A stretch of 64,000 nucleotides of DNA, taken from NCBI GenBank assembly GCA_035048495.1, contig CM068551.1, positions 12,960,248 to 13,024,247 on the forward strand, given 5' to 3'. Under the pieces are notes generated by a model. That model was given only the letters and a program-made list of their open reading frames with translations, did not search any database and was not told where the DNA came from. Source of the DNA: Euptelea pleiosperma. Lineage: Eukaryota > Streptophyta > Magnoliopsida > Ranunculales > Eupteleaceae. Positions 22,001-33,520 of this stretch are shown in pieces. Position 1 is the stretch's first letter; each line of letters begins with the position of its first letter. The translations under genes and the position numbers were made by a program.

Positions 22001-24134
22001 CCTCTCTCTTCTTTTCATTCATTCTCTCTATAGAAATTATCCTATCTCTCTATTTCTCCATTTCTCTCTCTAACACCTATTTTCTCTCTCTATCTCTCAT
22101 CTCTCTTTAATTGCTTTCTCATTATAGTTCAAGTTTGGTGTGATTATTATAAGAATTTTGATCAATTAATAAAGTTAGTTTGATGATTATATTTTAGTTG
22201 ATAATAACAATTCTCTCTCTAAAAATCCTCAAAAATCATGTTTTGAAATCACAAATCCACCACTCTCATCCCTCCATCAATTATTTATTATATGAATTTC
22301 TCGTTAAAATCCGTCATTTTATGTGTTTGAATTATACAAACTAACCCCGAGTGCGGATTGACATCTGACACGAATCCCTATGCTAGAATCTTTGCATTTT
22401 TTACAAGATAAGTAAGCCAAAAAAAGATAAATTTTGTTGATTCTAGGATTTTCAATCCGACGACATGGAAAAACCCTACTTTCACCTACTGCCGATGCGT
22501 CCACGTCCTCTGAATAAACGCTACGAATCTACTCGTACCTTCTCAGCTAAGAAGCTTTGTCCGCTTGTTCAGTTTGGTACTCCCCAAACAACCTTCGATC
22601 AGCCACTCCGATCTTAATTCTCAACTCTCCAGAAAAGAAAAAACTCACCAGATATTTATGAGAACCAAATGCTTTTTGCTATTCGAATGGACGCTCTTAA
22701 TAAATAAAACTTTATTTTCTGTATTCTAAGTGTAGAAGTGTATTTTGTAAGGCTAGAGATGAGTTATATTTATAGAATTCGTAGCTCAAAGTTATTAGAA
22801 ATTGGGGTAAATGGAGACTAGAATTTCGGATCTGAAAAAGACTCAATCCGTGTGAAGTCCAATCGATTGTACTCTGGGTCCAATCGATTGGTGGTCTTGT
22901 ACGAATGAATTTTTCCTTCGTAAATTCAATCGATTGTACATAGTACAATCGATCAGACTTAAATAAGTTTTTGTCCCGTAAGCTCAATCGATTTCACAGA
23001 GGTCTCCAATCGATTGGCTTCAATTAAGTTCTGTCTCGTAGAGTCCAATCAATCTCACAGAGGTCTTCAATCGATTGGCTTCAATTAAGTTTTGTCTCGT
23101 AGAGTCCAATCGATTTCACAGAGGTCTCCAATCGATTGCGCTTTGTCCAATCGATTGGCCTAAATATTCCAACCGATCGGACTATCCCAGAAGTAAATAA
23201 TCTTGACTTAGACTCGGTTCTGTCCATGACTAAGTTTGACCATTATATTTTATTCATTTTAAAACCTATTCCTATGGCCACTAAGTCACTTGCTTTCCTA
23301 AGCGAGCGTACATAATTTATAACCGACAAATTGGCAGTTACTCAGATGACTCATGTCATCAACCGTCTGATCTTTGTTGTCTATGTCTTCTAGTCTTCAT
23401 GTAGTAGACGAAGTATGCCTACCACGACATCTTCATACTACACTGGTGCTCGTAGGTAAGGTTACATTAATGTTTTATGTCACATAGAATATTTGTCAAA
23501 CTAGAATATGAAAATATTCTTTACATGTATTTCAAATATTTTACATAATCCTTTCAATTGTATTTTCTTTTGGTTAAACACACTCATTTTTAAGGATATG
23601 ATAAAACACTTATAACTTATTATATTATAAAAATAACCATTTAGAGAAACCTAAGCAAGATTAATATCGTTTTACTCATTTTGACAAAAATTCTCCAAAC
23701 TTTTCCAAGGTACCAATTTTTTACAGAAATTCTCTAAATCGAATTAAACTTCCCTGATTTAATTCTGAATTTTAACTGATTGAAGTTTAAGTTGAAGTCG
23801 AAGTTTAGAACCTTGGTTACAGAAAAATTGTCATGACATTCATATGAAAAAATCATTTCAAGAAAACTTATTCGGGGCAACCATACAAAGCCTTAATTGT
23901 CAAAATTATGATGGTTATGGAGTTCTTGCTTGAAAATGTATAGTACCACCAATGGGTCTAACTCTGTACCTGCCATGTGTTTCTGCTGGCATGTGTTGGC
24001 AACCAACACTCTTGTGATGTCCATGCTGAACTCATCTTTTGTCGGTTGTTGCAGCATTATCTGAGCCAGATGTGTACAGTAAATGGATTACTGCATGCGA
24101 GCGGGTTAACAACCTTGAAGATGATGCTGCTTAG
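19058..24134 (+). CDS. last two exons of an unidentified plus-strand gene (candidate)
   Basis: Exon 19058-19096 (39 nt) lies between AATGCAG and GTATGT. The next exon, 24055-24134, follows TTGTTGCAG. Their phases agree: the first ends with one base that completes an alanine codon, giving FTKRDSARPSINALSEPDVY then SKWITACERVNNLEDDAA and a TAG at 24132-24134. I do not recognise the protein. After the TAG the same frame stays open for another 17 codons (ending MFEA), so the stop might be a mutation from CAG. The intron holds the nested solo LTRs. Earlier exons were not found. It could also be a decayed gene end. Confidence 0.45.
19917..22484 (+). mobile_element. solo LTR, family C (2.57 kb), TSD CCTAC, nested in family A LTR
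   Basis: Starts TGATATTCGCTCAAAAGTG and ends CCCTACTTTCA, flanked by perfect CCTAC repeats at 19912-19916 and 22485-22489. The uninterrupted sequence at the equivalent place in copy 1 (near 1320) reads AAGGCCTACTGCCG with a single CCTAC, which proves the insertion point. It contains a TATATA run near 20950 and a long CT-rich stretch at 21050-22120, but no credible protein. The start resembles Athila-type gypsy LTRs from memory. Orientation is tentative. Confidence 0.9.
22855..23175. repeat. CAATCGATTG palindrome array in LTR copy 2
   Basis: About a dozen CAATCGATTG-like sites. At 22985-23160 they are organised into roughly 60-bp tandem units with CACAGAGGTCTCCAATCGAT and TAAGTT.TGTC.CGTAGAG. 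It has more units than copy 1. Confidence 0.8.
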
Positions 24135-24374
24135 GACACAGACCAGATGTTCATAGATCCAGTTACAATGTTTGAAGCATAAGCCAGATAATGATCATGT
24201 TTCTCCACTGACCAGACAAGATCCTGATGGTGAAGCCATTGCAATTCTATAACTACATGGGGAATGTATACATAGATTTACACGGATAGTTTCAAAGAGA
24301 TACTATAAATGCACTTTGTAACTTAAGATGGGAGTTAATTTTATAAGTCATGTACCACACCAAATAATTATAAG
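24135..24374 (+). other. possible 3' untranslated region
   Basis: AT-rich non-repetitive sequence after the candidate terminal exon. It contains ATACTATAAATG near 24303 but no clear polyadenylation signal. Confidence 0.3.
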
Positions 24375-24765
24375 GCTGTGTTTGGTAGCGCACCTTCGAC
24401 GTGCGTCTTGGCTGAAGGTGAGAGTCTTGATTGATGACAAATGTTTGGGTCCCACCAAGGTGCGCACCTTCGAAGATACAATGGACCTTGAAGAGGTGCG
24501 AAAGTGAACATTCGAAGGTTAGCACATTTATGATATATCAACGCCCCTCTATTATTTGGGACCCACATATGATCCATCAACTTTCGTTCTTATGTGGGGC
24601 CTACATGATTTATTGACCATTAACACGTGGGGCCCACGTGATTTGTCAACTCTAGTTATTATGTGTGGCCCACACAAACTATCGATCTTTGTTCTTATGT
24701 TGGGCCCGCGTGATCTATCAACATTTGTTCTTACGTGCACCTACTAGTGCATAATAGAAGGGTCC
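24375..24765. repeat. 45-48 bp minisatellite within a possible Harbinger-type remnant
   Basis: From 24559 to 24745, about four and a half units share GGGGCCCACGTGAT.TATCAA then TTTGTTCTTATGT. The wider block begins GGCTGTGTTTGGTAG at 24375 and closes near GGGTCCAAACACAT at 24761, which resembles imperfect Harbinger termini. I see no clear duplication at the ends. Confidence 0.5.
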
Positions 24766-26028
24766 AAACACATACAAAATGTTACCAATTCGAAGAACCC
24801 TAATTAACTTGTGAATGCTAATTCTATATCCAACAGTTGAGGATCCACCGGCGTTTTCAAGTCAAATCTGAGCTCATTAAAACCTCTCGGAATCCAATCC
24901 GAGCCATCAGAACACTGCTAGAATTGGTGAAACTCAATTTGAAACCTAGAAGTTTATGCCCACATTGCTTATAGTTGAAAAACCCTCTCACAGCCTTCAC
25001 ATATACAAGGTACCCCCTCCTCCCATCCTAAAAAACCTCAATAGCTTAGACCTAAGAGCTCTATATTGAGGGTTTAAGCCAAAAATGGCCCCAAAATTCT
25101 CAACATGGGCAGCCCACGACTATTTTAAAAAGAGTTCATCCAAGCCTCCTGACTGAGAATAGCTTTTTTTTATTCGGTTCGAGTAATGGTTTGGCGTCTG
25201 AGCGAAGTAGCAGTCATCACCGGTGTAGCCCAAGGCTACACATAGGTATGAATTTCTTGAGTCTTTAGAATATTTGGATGCTTTAGACTGAGTAAAGGGT
25301 GGCCTATTAATAGTTTTAAGATGGGGTAGCTCAAAAGCTATGATTAAATCTGCTGCTTTCAGCTTAGCTTTCCAACATTTGAGATAAGAGTCTTAATGGA
25401 TTTGGAACAAGTTCAATGGCATTTAACTTAAAATGGTGGGTAGAATAATCTTAATCCTTCAATTATCTTTGAGTTTTGTGCTCAGATAAGGCTTCCTAGT
25501 GTCCAATTCAATTACCCTCAAAACCAATTGACTAAATCTACTCTACTCTTTGGGGTTTTGGGAATGATTTGGAGTCACCATCCGGATTAGGAAAATGGGA
25601 ATCTGAGAACCCAATTTTGAAAACCCTTTATTTAGTGACGCACCCGATTTAGAAAATGGTCTATGAGAATGAGTTCGTGAATCTGATTAAGGGGTAGGAA
25701 TGTGCTAGGCACATACTGCCGCCCGATTGAGATTGGTCTATAATTCAGAAAGATTTAGGGCTCAGATATGATTATCCAAACTCTAAAATCTATGTGAACA
25801 AAAAAAAAAAATCTTATTTTTTAAAAAGCAAGTAAAAAACAATAAAAACAAAGATAATGTGAAGATTAAAGACTAGATTATAGTACTAAAAGAGCAAAAT
25901 TCAAACTATTATGCAAGGATTAACTAAACTAACCAACATGCAAGTAGACAACTAAATGGAGATTGAACTAAACCTAGAATGAGAAAATAAAGTAGAAAAT
26001 AACTAGATTAAACTAGCCTAATAAATGC

Positions 26029-26031
<3 letters not shown>
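24766..26031. other. stretch without recognisable gene
   Basis: Contains TTTGGAGTCACCATCCGG near 25570, a phrase I associate with plant LTR-element leaders, but no LTR pair or ORF is visible. Confidence 0.35.

Positions 26032-26101
<70 letters not shown>
26032..26101 (+). repeat. (AG)35 microsatellite
   Basis: Perfect dinucleotide run of about 70 bp. Confidence 0.98.
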
Positions 26102-26102
<1 letters not shown>

Positions 26103-26605
26103 AACTACTATTACCCAAATATGTAAAATAAGTGATATAAAAAAAACTAAGCTAAAGAAAAAGACTACTTAAGCTAGAATTTAAGCAAATGAAGGTTTGG
26201 CATTTACCTAGAGTTTTGCTATAATTTCTTAGCTATGCTTCACGTTGTTGGAGCGCCAAACTGTAAGCTCTTCTTTACTCAGAGCTTGTTCAGGAGTTCT
26301 CTGAAGCTTCTAAAAGGTCTTTCTCAAGCTCTCCCATTGTTTCTAATGCTAGAGCGGGGGATATTTATAATTTTTCAGAGGGGTAGCACCTGCAACTACG
26401 ATTTAATGTCCTTAAATGGTCTAGATCCATTATAGGGTTTCTAATTAGGGTCTATGGCATTGAAATTTGATCTAGGGCCAAGATATTGTGGGATTAATTA
26501 GACAATACTCAGCCCTAAGATCTAAATTTGCCAAAATAGCAATTTAGAGTTTCTAGAGTACGGCGGCCAACCATAGTGCTGCGTGGCATTGCTATTGCCG
26601 CATAG

Positions 26606-27069
26606 TAATGCAGGGGCATTTTCACACCAGGCTCAAGTGGGGCAGCTTGCGTAAATGGGGCACGCTTGGGGTGGGATGCCCCGTGTGAAATGGGACCCAC
26701 GAAGAAGGGTTCGACTGAGGGTCTGGATCTGGGTTATGAGATAAAGGAATTTAATCTCACGCTACCAACAGTCACGGCTTTTGGGGAGTATGGTTAAATG
26801 TCCTACATCAAAGCGGTATTAGAGCGGGAGGTCTCGCGTTCAAGACTCCTCACCGGGGGTGATTAATGCAAGGGCATTTTCACACCTGGCTTGAGTGGGG
26901 CGGCCTGCGTAAATGGGGCACACTCGGGGTAGGATGGCCCGTGTGAAATAGGATCCACGAAAGAAAGTTCGACCGAGGGCCTGGATCTGGGTTATGAGAT
27001 AAAGGAATTTAATCACATGCTATCAACAGTCGCGACTTTTGGGGAGTATTGGTTAAATGTCCTACATCA
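26606..27069 (+). mobile_element. complete TRIM (miniature LTR retrotransposon), TSD CATAG
   Basis: Two direct repeats of about 205 bp (26606-26810 and 26864-27069) start TAATGCAGGGGCATTTTCAC and end CCTACATCA. The interior is only 53 bp. Just inside the left LTR is GGTATTAGAGC (26815-26825), a one-base variant of the initiator-tRNA-Met primer site TGGTATCAGAGC. The element is flanked by CATAG at 26601-26605 and 27070-27074. There is no coding capacity. The LTR starts TAATG and not the usual TG. A second copy is at 58031-58495. Confidence 0.9.
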
Positions 27070-27120
27070 CATAGTAATCTGATTTATTCAATTAATCAAG
27101 ATCACTTTCCTTTTGGGCAG

Positions 27121-27281
27121 GAACACCTCGTGTGAATCCCTATGGAAAAGGATTAGATCCCAAACCACCAAATCAAGGTTCTAGGGGCTTCCCTAAAGGA
27201 GGTTCCAGCACTAAAGAACAAGCTATGCTACAGACATCAAACAACGATGGGTCCCCACATTCTGCTAATAATATTCAGTGA
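27121..27281 (+). CDS. terminal exon of an unidentified plus-strand gene (candidate)
   Basis: After a good acceptor (CCTTTTGGGCAG) a frame of 52 codons ends at TGA 27279-27281. It includes TPRVNPYGKGLDPKPPNQGS, then RGFPKGGSSTKEQ and SPHSANNIQ. The composition is typical of a disordered, basic C-terminus, unlike transposon proteins. I cannot name the gene. It may belong to the same gene as the exons at 19058 and 24055 (as an alternative end) or to another. It ends about 280 bp from the stop codon of the RRM gene, tail to tail. Confidence 0.4.
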
Positions 27282-27300
27282 AGAAACTGTCAGTACAAGG

Positions 27301-27350
27301 CTTCATTGTTGCATAATTTCAACAGCTTCATTGTTGCATAATTTCAACAG
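27301..27350 (+). repeat. 25-bp perfect tandem duplication
   Basis: CTTCATTGTTGCATAATTTC plus AACAG occurs twice in a row, in the presumed 3'-UTR of the preceding exon. Confidence 0.9.
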
Positions 27351-27560
27351 TGGTGTAGCGGGATAAACACCCATGAACATACCCAATCACACATGGGCCA
27401 ACACAAAAGAAAACAAGCTTTTTGGTAACCTGCATTTACACTGCAGTGAAATTCCATAACCTTCCTACTATGATTCATGAGGGAAAACAAAATTCTAAAA
27501 TACACTCAGATAATCTGAGGTGACTGACTGATTGATAATCAGCTTAGCCATGCATAATGG

Positions 27561-30500
27561 TTAGCGTGGATTCCCAAGTCGTCGGTCGTCATGAATAGAT
27601 GGTGGATGGAAAGGAAACTGCGCAAACTGAATACTCAAGATGGGGGCATCTGGTTTCTTGTCATCAAACCTGTAACCTGCAGGAAGCCCCAAAATTCATA
27701 ACCAGAGTCAATGGGGTGAGCCACAGGAAAACACACCAAATCCTCCAGCTACCCAGTAACAATCTCAAGAATCATACATGCTTCAAATACTTGACCAACA
27801 GGGAGCGATATCTATTGATGCATCAGGATCAGGAAATGACAGAAAATTGATAAATGTATAGTGATCAGTATTTAAACTGTACTAGTATGGTTATTTGAGT
27901 GAAAACGTATAAAAAGTTCCCGTGCACATGGGTATTAGCTGGATCTGTAATCTTGAACAATGACACTGAGATACCAACCTTGAAGAGCATCCATAGCAGT
28001 CAAAGCACATTTTGCATCATTAAACTCAACAAAACACAGGACCATAGCTTTATCTCCAGCCTGCAGTTTAACAGTTGCACAAAAACTAAGTACAAACTAA
28101 AAATCCTGGATTGAATTTGCAAGAAAAAATTCTATTATCCCAACACTATCAATGATAGACAAACTTCCTACAAGACCACTTCAAAAGGTTTAAAACATAT
28201 AAAAAACATATGCTAAATGCATCATAATCCCCCTTCTTGCCTTTTCCCCCTCTCACGCTCTGGCTATGGAAAAGAAGTAGGCCAAAACATAACAATCATG
28301 CTAAGATCAGGTCCACTAACATGAGTTTTTCAACTTTTGGATTGAATCTTCCTAGAAAGCATGATTCGCTTTTGACATGAATAAAGCCAACACAGATGCA
28401 ATAAGTATGGTTTGATCATCTTAACCCACTCCTATTCTCACAAGAATTCCAATAGTACTAATCACAAAACCTAGGGTTTGGAGAAACAAGAGACATTAAT
28501 CACATTACTTGCCAACTGGTAGGTTGGTAAAAGTTCTTGAAAAACTGACTTCTTGAAAATATTCTGTACAGCTTCAAGTTTTGAAGTGGGATTGCCATCT
28601 AAGAAGAGTAGTTTTCTCATATCTCCTACACAGGGAGCTTTGATGGGTTTTTTTCTAAGTTTTATTTGTGAAAAGAACAAGAAGAAAGGTGAGAATACAA
28701 GGTTTTGTGCTTGATCTCATCGGTTGAGAGTTTAGGCATGATGTAAATCACGTCTTAACGTGTTTGAAACAATTATAATTTGGCAAGATAAGGCCGGTTT
28801 ATGATTATTTCTTGTTGTAGAGCTCTTATATTTTCTCTCTTTTTTTTTCTGGTAGGCAAGCGGATTAGCATTTAGTGGTCAGTGGGCGAAGGAGGTTTTT
28901 GAACCCAGGTCTGTGGTATCAATACTTACAACTTTACCAACTTAGCAAATTGGTATAGATATCTCATTTTGTTTTTAAATTTTTTTCCTCATAAATAGTG
29001 GAAGTTTTGTTAACATGGCTCAGTGGATTTAGACAAAATTTCAGGGGTGTCTCATAAGCTCTTTCTTTTTGCTCGTACTATATATTTTTGTTAGTCTATA
29101 GTTAGTTCAGAATTCAGATACCAACAGTTTTGCAACTAATCTAATATCACGTGACATTATGTATATTTCACAATATTTTAATCAGTAATTTTCTCCAACA
29201 AATGATAACAAAGTGTGGTTACATAATGTGAAGACATTAGTTGTTTTTTTGAATCATTCTAGAACATTGACAAATGCAACCTAAACAAAATTTAACAAGG
29301 AGAACTTGAATTGTAAAGACTAAAATGGAAGTTTGGAGTTCATGTTTTGTTAGTGCAACATGGACAACTCAAAGCAATAGTAGCAAACCCAACAAACCTA
29401 AGGCCATGGTTGAAGACAAGTGAGAAGACAAAAGGCATGAAAGCCTTCAGCATTTATTTGCTTGTGCTTGGTAGAAGAGAGACTCTTCGCTGTTATAGAG
29501 AAGATATGGTTGTTGACCGTTACTCTAAGATGGAGAGTCTCTGCACGAACAAAAGCTTGAGAATGTTTTCTTGAGAAAATAACTCCTTAATCTTCATAGG
29601 AAAGAATGGTTCCTCTTTTATTTTCAGATAAATTAATGATGGGGGCAAAAAAAATTTTCATTTTCTCTGCCTATTAAATTAGCAGCAAATTAAAATCTAG
29701 AAAAGTACCATGTCATCTCATTTAGTCGTATTGGACTAACCCATGTCCAAGACAAGTCAATGTTGTGTGACATCTCAATGGATGATGCAAAAGTGAGACT
29801 AGTACTGGCCAAATCACATTTTGTATCAACCAAGTCACCCTGAGCCTAACCAATTCACAACATATTCAATTCATACCTGACTCTATTGATTCATAATATA
29901 GTCATCTAGGTAGCAGCTCCAAACCAGCAAGGTTCCAAACAGAAATATCAATTCATTTTTTCTTTTATAAGTACACAGAGATATCAGTACTTGTTTAGGG
30001 GTATTAAGGTCAGATAACTGTTTCATAATGATAATTGATAAATAAGAGAACCCGACATGAGGTGATTAATTTAACTCCTAAATGAATATTGACAACCACT
30101 TTACTCTAGAAGCTTAAGCTATTAGAGGGAGGTGTAAAAATGTATATCCAAGGGTCCATGGGTCCAACAGAGGCTGAGTGCTAGCCACACAACCATACAA
30201 CACACTCCCAACAACATTGAGAACCCACCAACTAGCTTGACTCCAAACTAAGATTATAATCTTGCTTAGGGTGATCAAGTTATAACTATTTCATAAATGA
30301 GAAAACCCACCATTCTGCTGCTCAGAAACATCACATGAGCCACAAATATGTAGCAGATGACCACCAAGTAAACATTTTTTGTGCATTTCGTCTTCTTTAC
30401 TCTCCAAAATTAAGCATACCATCAATGATGTTGAGAAAAGAATAGCTCTTCACATTCCTACAGTATTGAGTGGTTCTGACTACTCTTCATTTTCTCCTTG

Positions 30501-32806
30501 CTATAGCTGAAACTAGCTGATGGTTTGATTATTGTGCTTGCTGAATTGATATTCATGTATCATCTGCCCACTCTTGATTTTTGTGTTTACTTTTCTGGCA
30601 GATAGTATGATTTGGCACTTCTATTAATTATATGATCAGTGCAATAGCTATAAAGATATAAAGGCAATAAAACAAATAAGTATCAGATGAATTGACATAC
30701 ACGTCTAGGCTCCTTGTGGACAACTCTAATTTCTTTAAAGCCAATAAAAGGACGGAAAAGATCTTTAATTAAAAGTCAAGGATTAGAACAGTATAACTAT
30801 AGCAAAATGCATGAGAAACCACAACAAAGTACAAGTCAGAAGCCACACAACTAACTAAAACTCAAAAGGATACGAGCTACTTCTCTTCTGGTACAGTCAT
30901 TTGGGAGTCCATCAACAAAGATAATGTTTGATTCCTCTGCCGACAGGCCCTCAACCTTTCTCAAAGTGTTGGGCCTCCCATTAACTACGTCTGGGATGCC
31001 TAGTTCAACATCCCGTCTTTGACTAATCAGAGCTGGGTCTTCTAGAGGAGTTGGTAACCCCTTTAGACCTGCTCCTGGTGTTAATCCACCAAGTCCTGGT
31101 GTGGGACGGCCGCCAATACCCGCAAGATCATTTAATCCATAAGCTCCAGGCTGTAATGGTAAGACCTAGTAATAGCACCAAAATGCCCATTTGTCTGTTA
31201 AAAGGTTTTCAATAACATTTTTGGGAGAGGAACTCAGAAATCACTGTCAAGTGGAAGTATTACATCTTTTTGTAGGTAATCTGAAGAAGCCCCTCGCAAA
31301 TCATTAGAGCTCCACAAGTGATGATTTGATAAGGAAGCAGCTTCAGAAGACAAGTAACCAGGAAAACTGGCTCTAGGAACATTGTCTGTGACAGTTAAAT
31401 CCACCAATCAAAACATGGATACTGAGTATAATGAAAAACCAACATGATGCAAGTTGGAAGATTATCTACTACATGTCTGTGACAGATCCACCAATCAAAA
31501 TATGGATACTGAGTATAATGAAAAACCAACATGATGCAAGTTGGAAGATTATCTACTAGGAAAAGAGTCTAGGTAAGTAGCAAATACATGGCCACACTTG
31601 TCAAGCTTCAAAATAGATATGACATGGTAGACACAGAAAACCCAATACGCTGACACGTACGTACGGTTTATTCCATATGTCGAGAGAATTTTTTGAAATA
31701 ATCCAGTCAAGTTAAGTATATAATGTAGAAATAACGTATCTAGATAAGCTGATATACATTAAAATCACATAAACAATATAAAAGTAATAGCTAAAACCAA
31801 AAAGTTCGAATAAATTTAAAATTTCTTTGGTAAAGTTTGTTTCATGTATCTGACACACAAGTATGACATGGAGTCAAACATTGCAAATCCTTAGAAAATG
31901 AGTATCGTTGTTACATAACTAAGTAGCAAAGCTGAAAAATGATTGAAGTGCAGGATCGCCGCTAGTTGTGAACAAAAGTAATAATGTTGATATCTAACAT
32001 TATATATGAGAAGCAACCTATCATGAATGAATCAACAAGTACTCAAAACCCTAATGAAAATGTGGGATTAGCAATCAAGAAGTAAAAATGCAATACATAT
32101 CAGAAAATGCAATCAAGAAGTCATTAGCAATAAATGTTTATCTTCGTAAAAATCATTATCGTGGTAACGAGTTTGTTACTTGTCACATTTTATGCAGTGC
32201 TAATGAGACGATCAACACATTAGCCGCTAGCCAGAAATGTTTAAGTAGAGAACACTCTTCCAAGGTCTTGTATTTTCCATTTCGCTGACATTAATAATTA
32301 TCCGTGACTTATCAAGAAAAAAAGGAACAGTCCAGAAATCGACAGCGGTATTGGGTCTTAAAAAAACGATCTAAATCTGAGAAATTATTGCAAATTGTGA
32401 ATTCGACCAGCATCTACACAGAAGTACAGTGCAGCATATATTGCATCTTAGAACACAAAAATTATCGCTGATAACGGTAACTGTTACTAAGGCTTGGAGA
32501 TAATTTTCGGTACAAATCCTATACACATAAGGGGAGAATGCTAGATTTCAATTTGATGGTTGTTTTTAGATTTTAATTTCTGAACTAAAATATGAACCTT
32601 ATAGAACCAACTATTAGCCATCATGGACTGAATCATAACGATACTCTGATCAAACATTCTCTGTAATTGTGCGGTGTTGTTGCACTTGTTGTGTGATAAA
32701 CACAGGTGTTTTAGGTGTGGAAGAAGAAAAAAATTGAAATTTGGGTTAAGGCAGAGAGAATACCTGGAGCAGCGCCAGTGACATATCTCCAGTAGGGATC
32801 GGCCAT
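27561..32806 (-). CDS. single-RRM RNA-binding protein (MADPYWRY family), six exons
   Basis: Exons 32806-32764, 31385-31264, 31165-30874, 30762-30701, 28060-27979 and 27676-27561 (stop 27563-27561) give 238 residues. All introns have GT...AG ends and consistent phase. The protein starts MADPYWRYVTGAAP. It has a low-complexity N-terminal half (YLSSEAASL, DVLPLQPGAYGL) and one RRM. RNP2 is IIFVDGL at residues 136-142. RNP1-like KAMVLCFVEF is at 177-186, preceded by REVAHLFRPFIGFKEIRVVH. The tail is SIHDDRRLGNPR. The family is a plant-specific set of RRM proteins, presumably nuclear. The precise RNA target is not deducible. Intron 4 is 2.6 kb and contains a SINE. Intron 1 contains a tandem copy of its own 3' splice site. 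The start codon is supported by the conserved N-terminus. 5' flank 32807-32900 is pyrimidine-rich and short before the MITE nest begins. Confidence 0.92.
28838..28965 (-). mobile_element. tRNA-derived SINE, second copy
   Basis: Minus strand CTAAGTTGGTAAAGTTG then CCTGGGTTCAAAAACC and an A tract, same order as 18920-19057. It lies in intron 4 of the RRM gene, in sense orientation. Confidence 0.65.
31383..31558 (-). repeat. tandem duplication covering the exon-2 splice acceptor
   Basis: A unit of about 91 bp beginning TGTCTGTGACAG occurs at 31383 and 31474 with very few differences (a short indel and a base change). Exon 2 of the RRM gene begins just inside the first copy, so the last bases of the intron, including CTGTCACAG, are present twice. 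Confidence 0.9.
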
Positions 32807-33164
32807 GTTTGTTCGACCTAGCTTCTTTCTTCTCCTGGTGCAACGCAAGATTCTCTGAGTTCAGTCGTTGCCCTTGTCGTCTCCCTCTCTCATTTAAAGT
32901 GATTTACGGTCCCACACCTCTCGGTGGGACCCACATCAAATCATCAGAATTGTGGCGTTTGCCTGTTTTGGACCCTCAAAGGAAGTTCCGAGTTTGAAGT
33001 CCCCCTCCCAAATTGCCAACACTCTTTAGGGCCCACTGACCTTATGGATGATTGGTCCTCTTCGTAGATCTACCGATCAAAATTCAGTGTCATGGATGAT
33101 TTCTATCAGTTGGATTTAGGATTTTAAAATCGTGATTTCTGGCCGTTGGATTTAGCATTTTTGG

Positions 33165-33395
33165 GCTTGTTTGCTTTATCCCCTTACTTTATTGATGCAA
33201 TTTGCATCTCACCCAATGTTTTCAAAATATTTGTGTCTCACCCTTTGACAATGGTCAATATCGTTGACTATAGACGGCCATACATCCCAAAATTTTCAAA
33301 TGACTATAATTACCTTGGGTGAGACGCAAATACTTTAAAAACATTGGGTGCGCTACAAATTGCATCAATAAAGTAAGGGGGTAAAAAAAATCCTT
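33165..33395. mobile_element. foldback MITE, family F2
   Basis: About 70-bp inverted repeats: CCCCTTACTTTATTGATGCA at the left, complement TGCATCAATAAAGTAAGGGG at the right. The middle has GACAATGGTCAATATCGTTGAC. Outer limits and target duplication are not certain. Confidence 0.75.
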
Positions 33396-33520
33396 CTTTT
33401 TTTAGGTTTATTTTTTTGAGGTTTTATTATTTTTTTGAGGATTGTGAGCTCAAAACCTTTTTTTGAGGATTGTGAACTATAAAACGAACTTACCTTCACA
33501 GGTTGTTAAGCACGCTAATG

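Larger units (their letters stand above)
19516..23525 (-). mobile_element. solo LTR, family A, copy 2, TSD TGTAT, carrying a nested insertion
   Basis: Homologous to the LTR at 922-2422, with ends TGAAAAATAACC at the left and ATATTCTTTACA at the right (TG...CA on both strands). Perfect 5-bp repeats TGTAT lie at 19511-19515 and 23526-23530. Without the nested element the LTR is about 1.44 kb. There is no interior, so it is a true solo LTR. The homologous sequence breaks after AAGGCCTAC and resumes at CCTACTGCCGATGCG, which dates the nested element as younger. Confidence 0.9.

Noticed and set aside
22855..23175. CRISPR-like array (short palindromic repeats at regular spacing)
   Set aside because: Plant nuclear context; spacers are themselves repeats; the array is part of an LTR present twice.
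26601..27077. 8-bp target duplication (CATAGTAA) for the TRIM
   Set aside because: The second copy supports only 5 bp with the TAA belonging to the element, so the longer match in copy 1 is probably chance.
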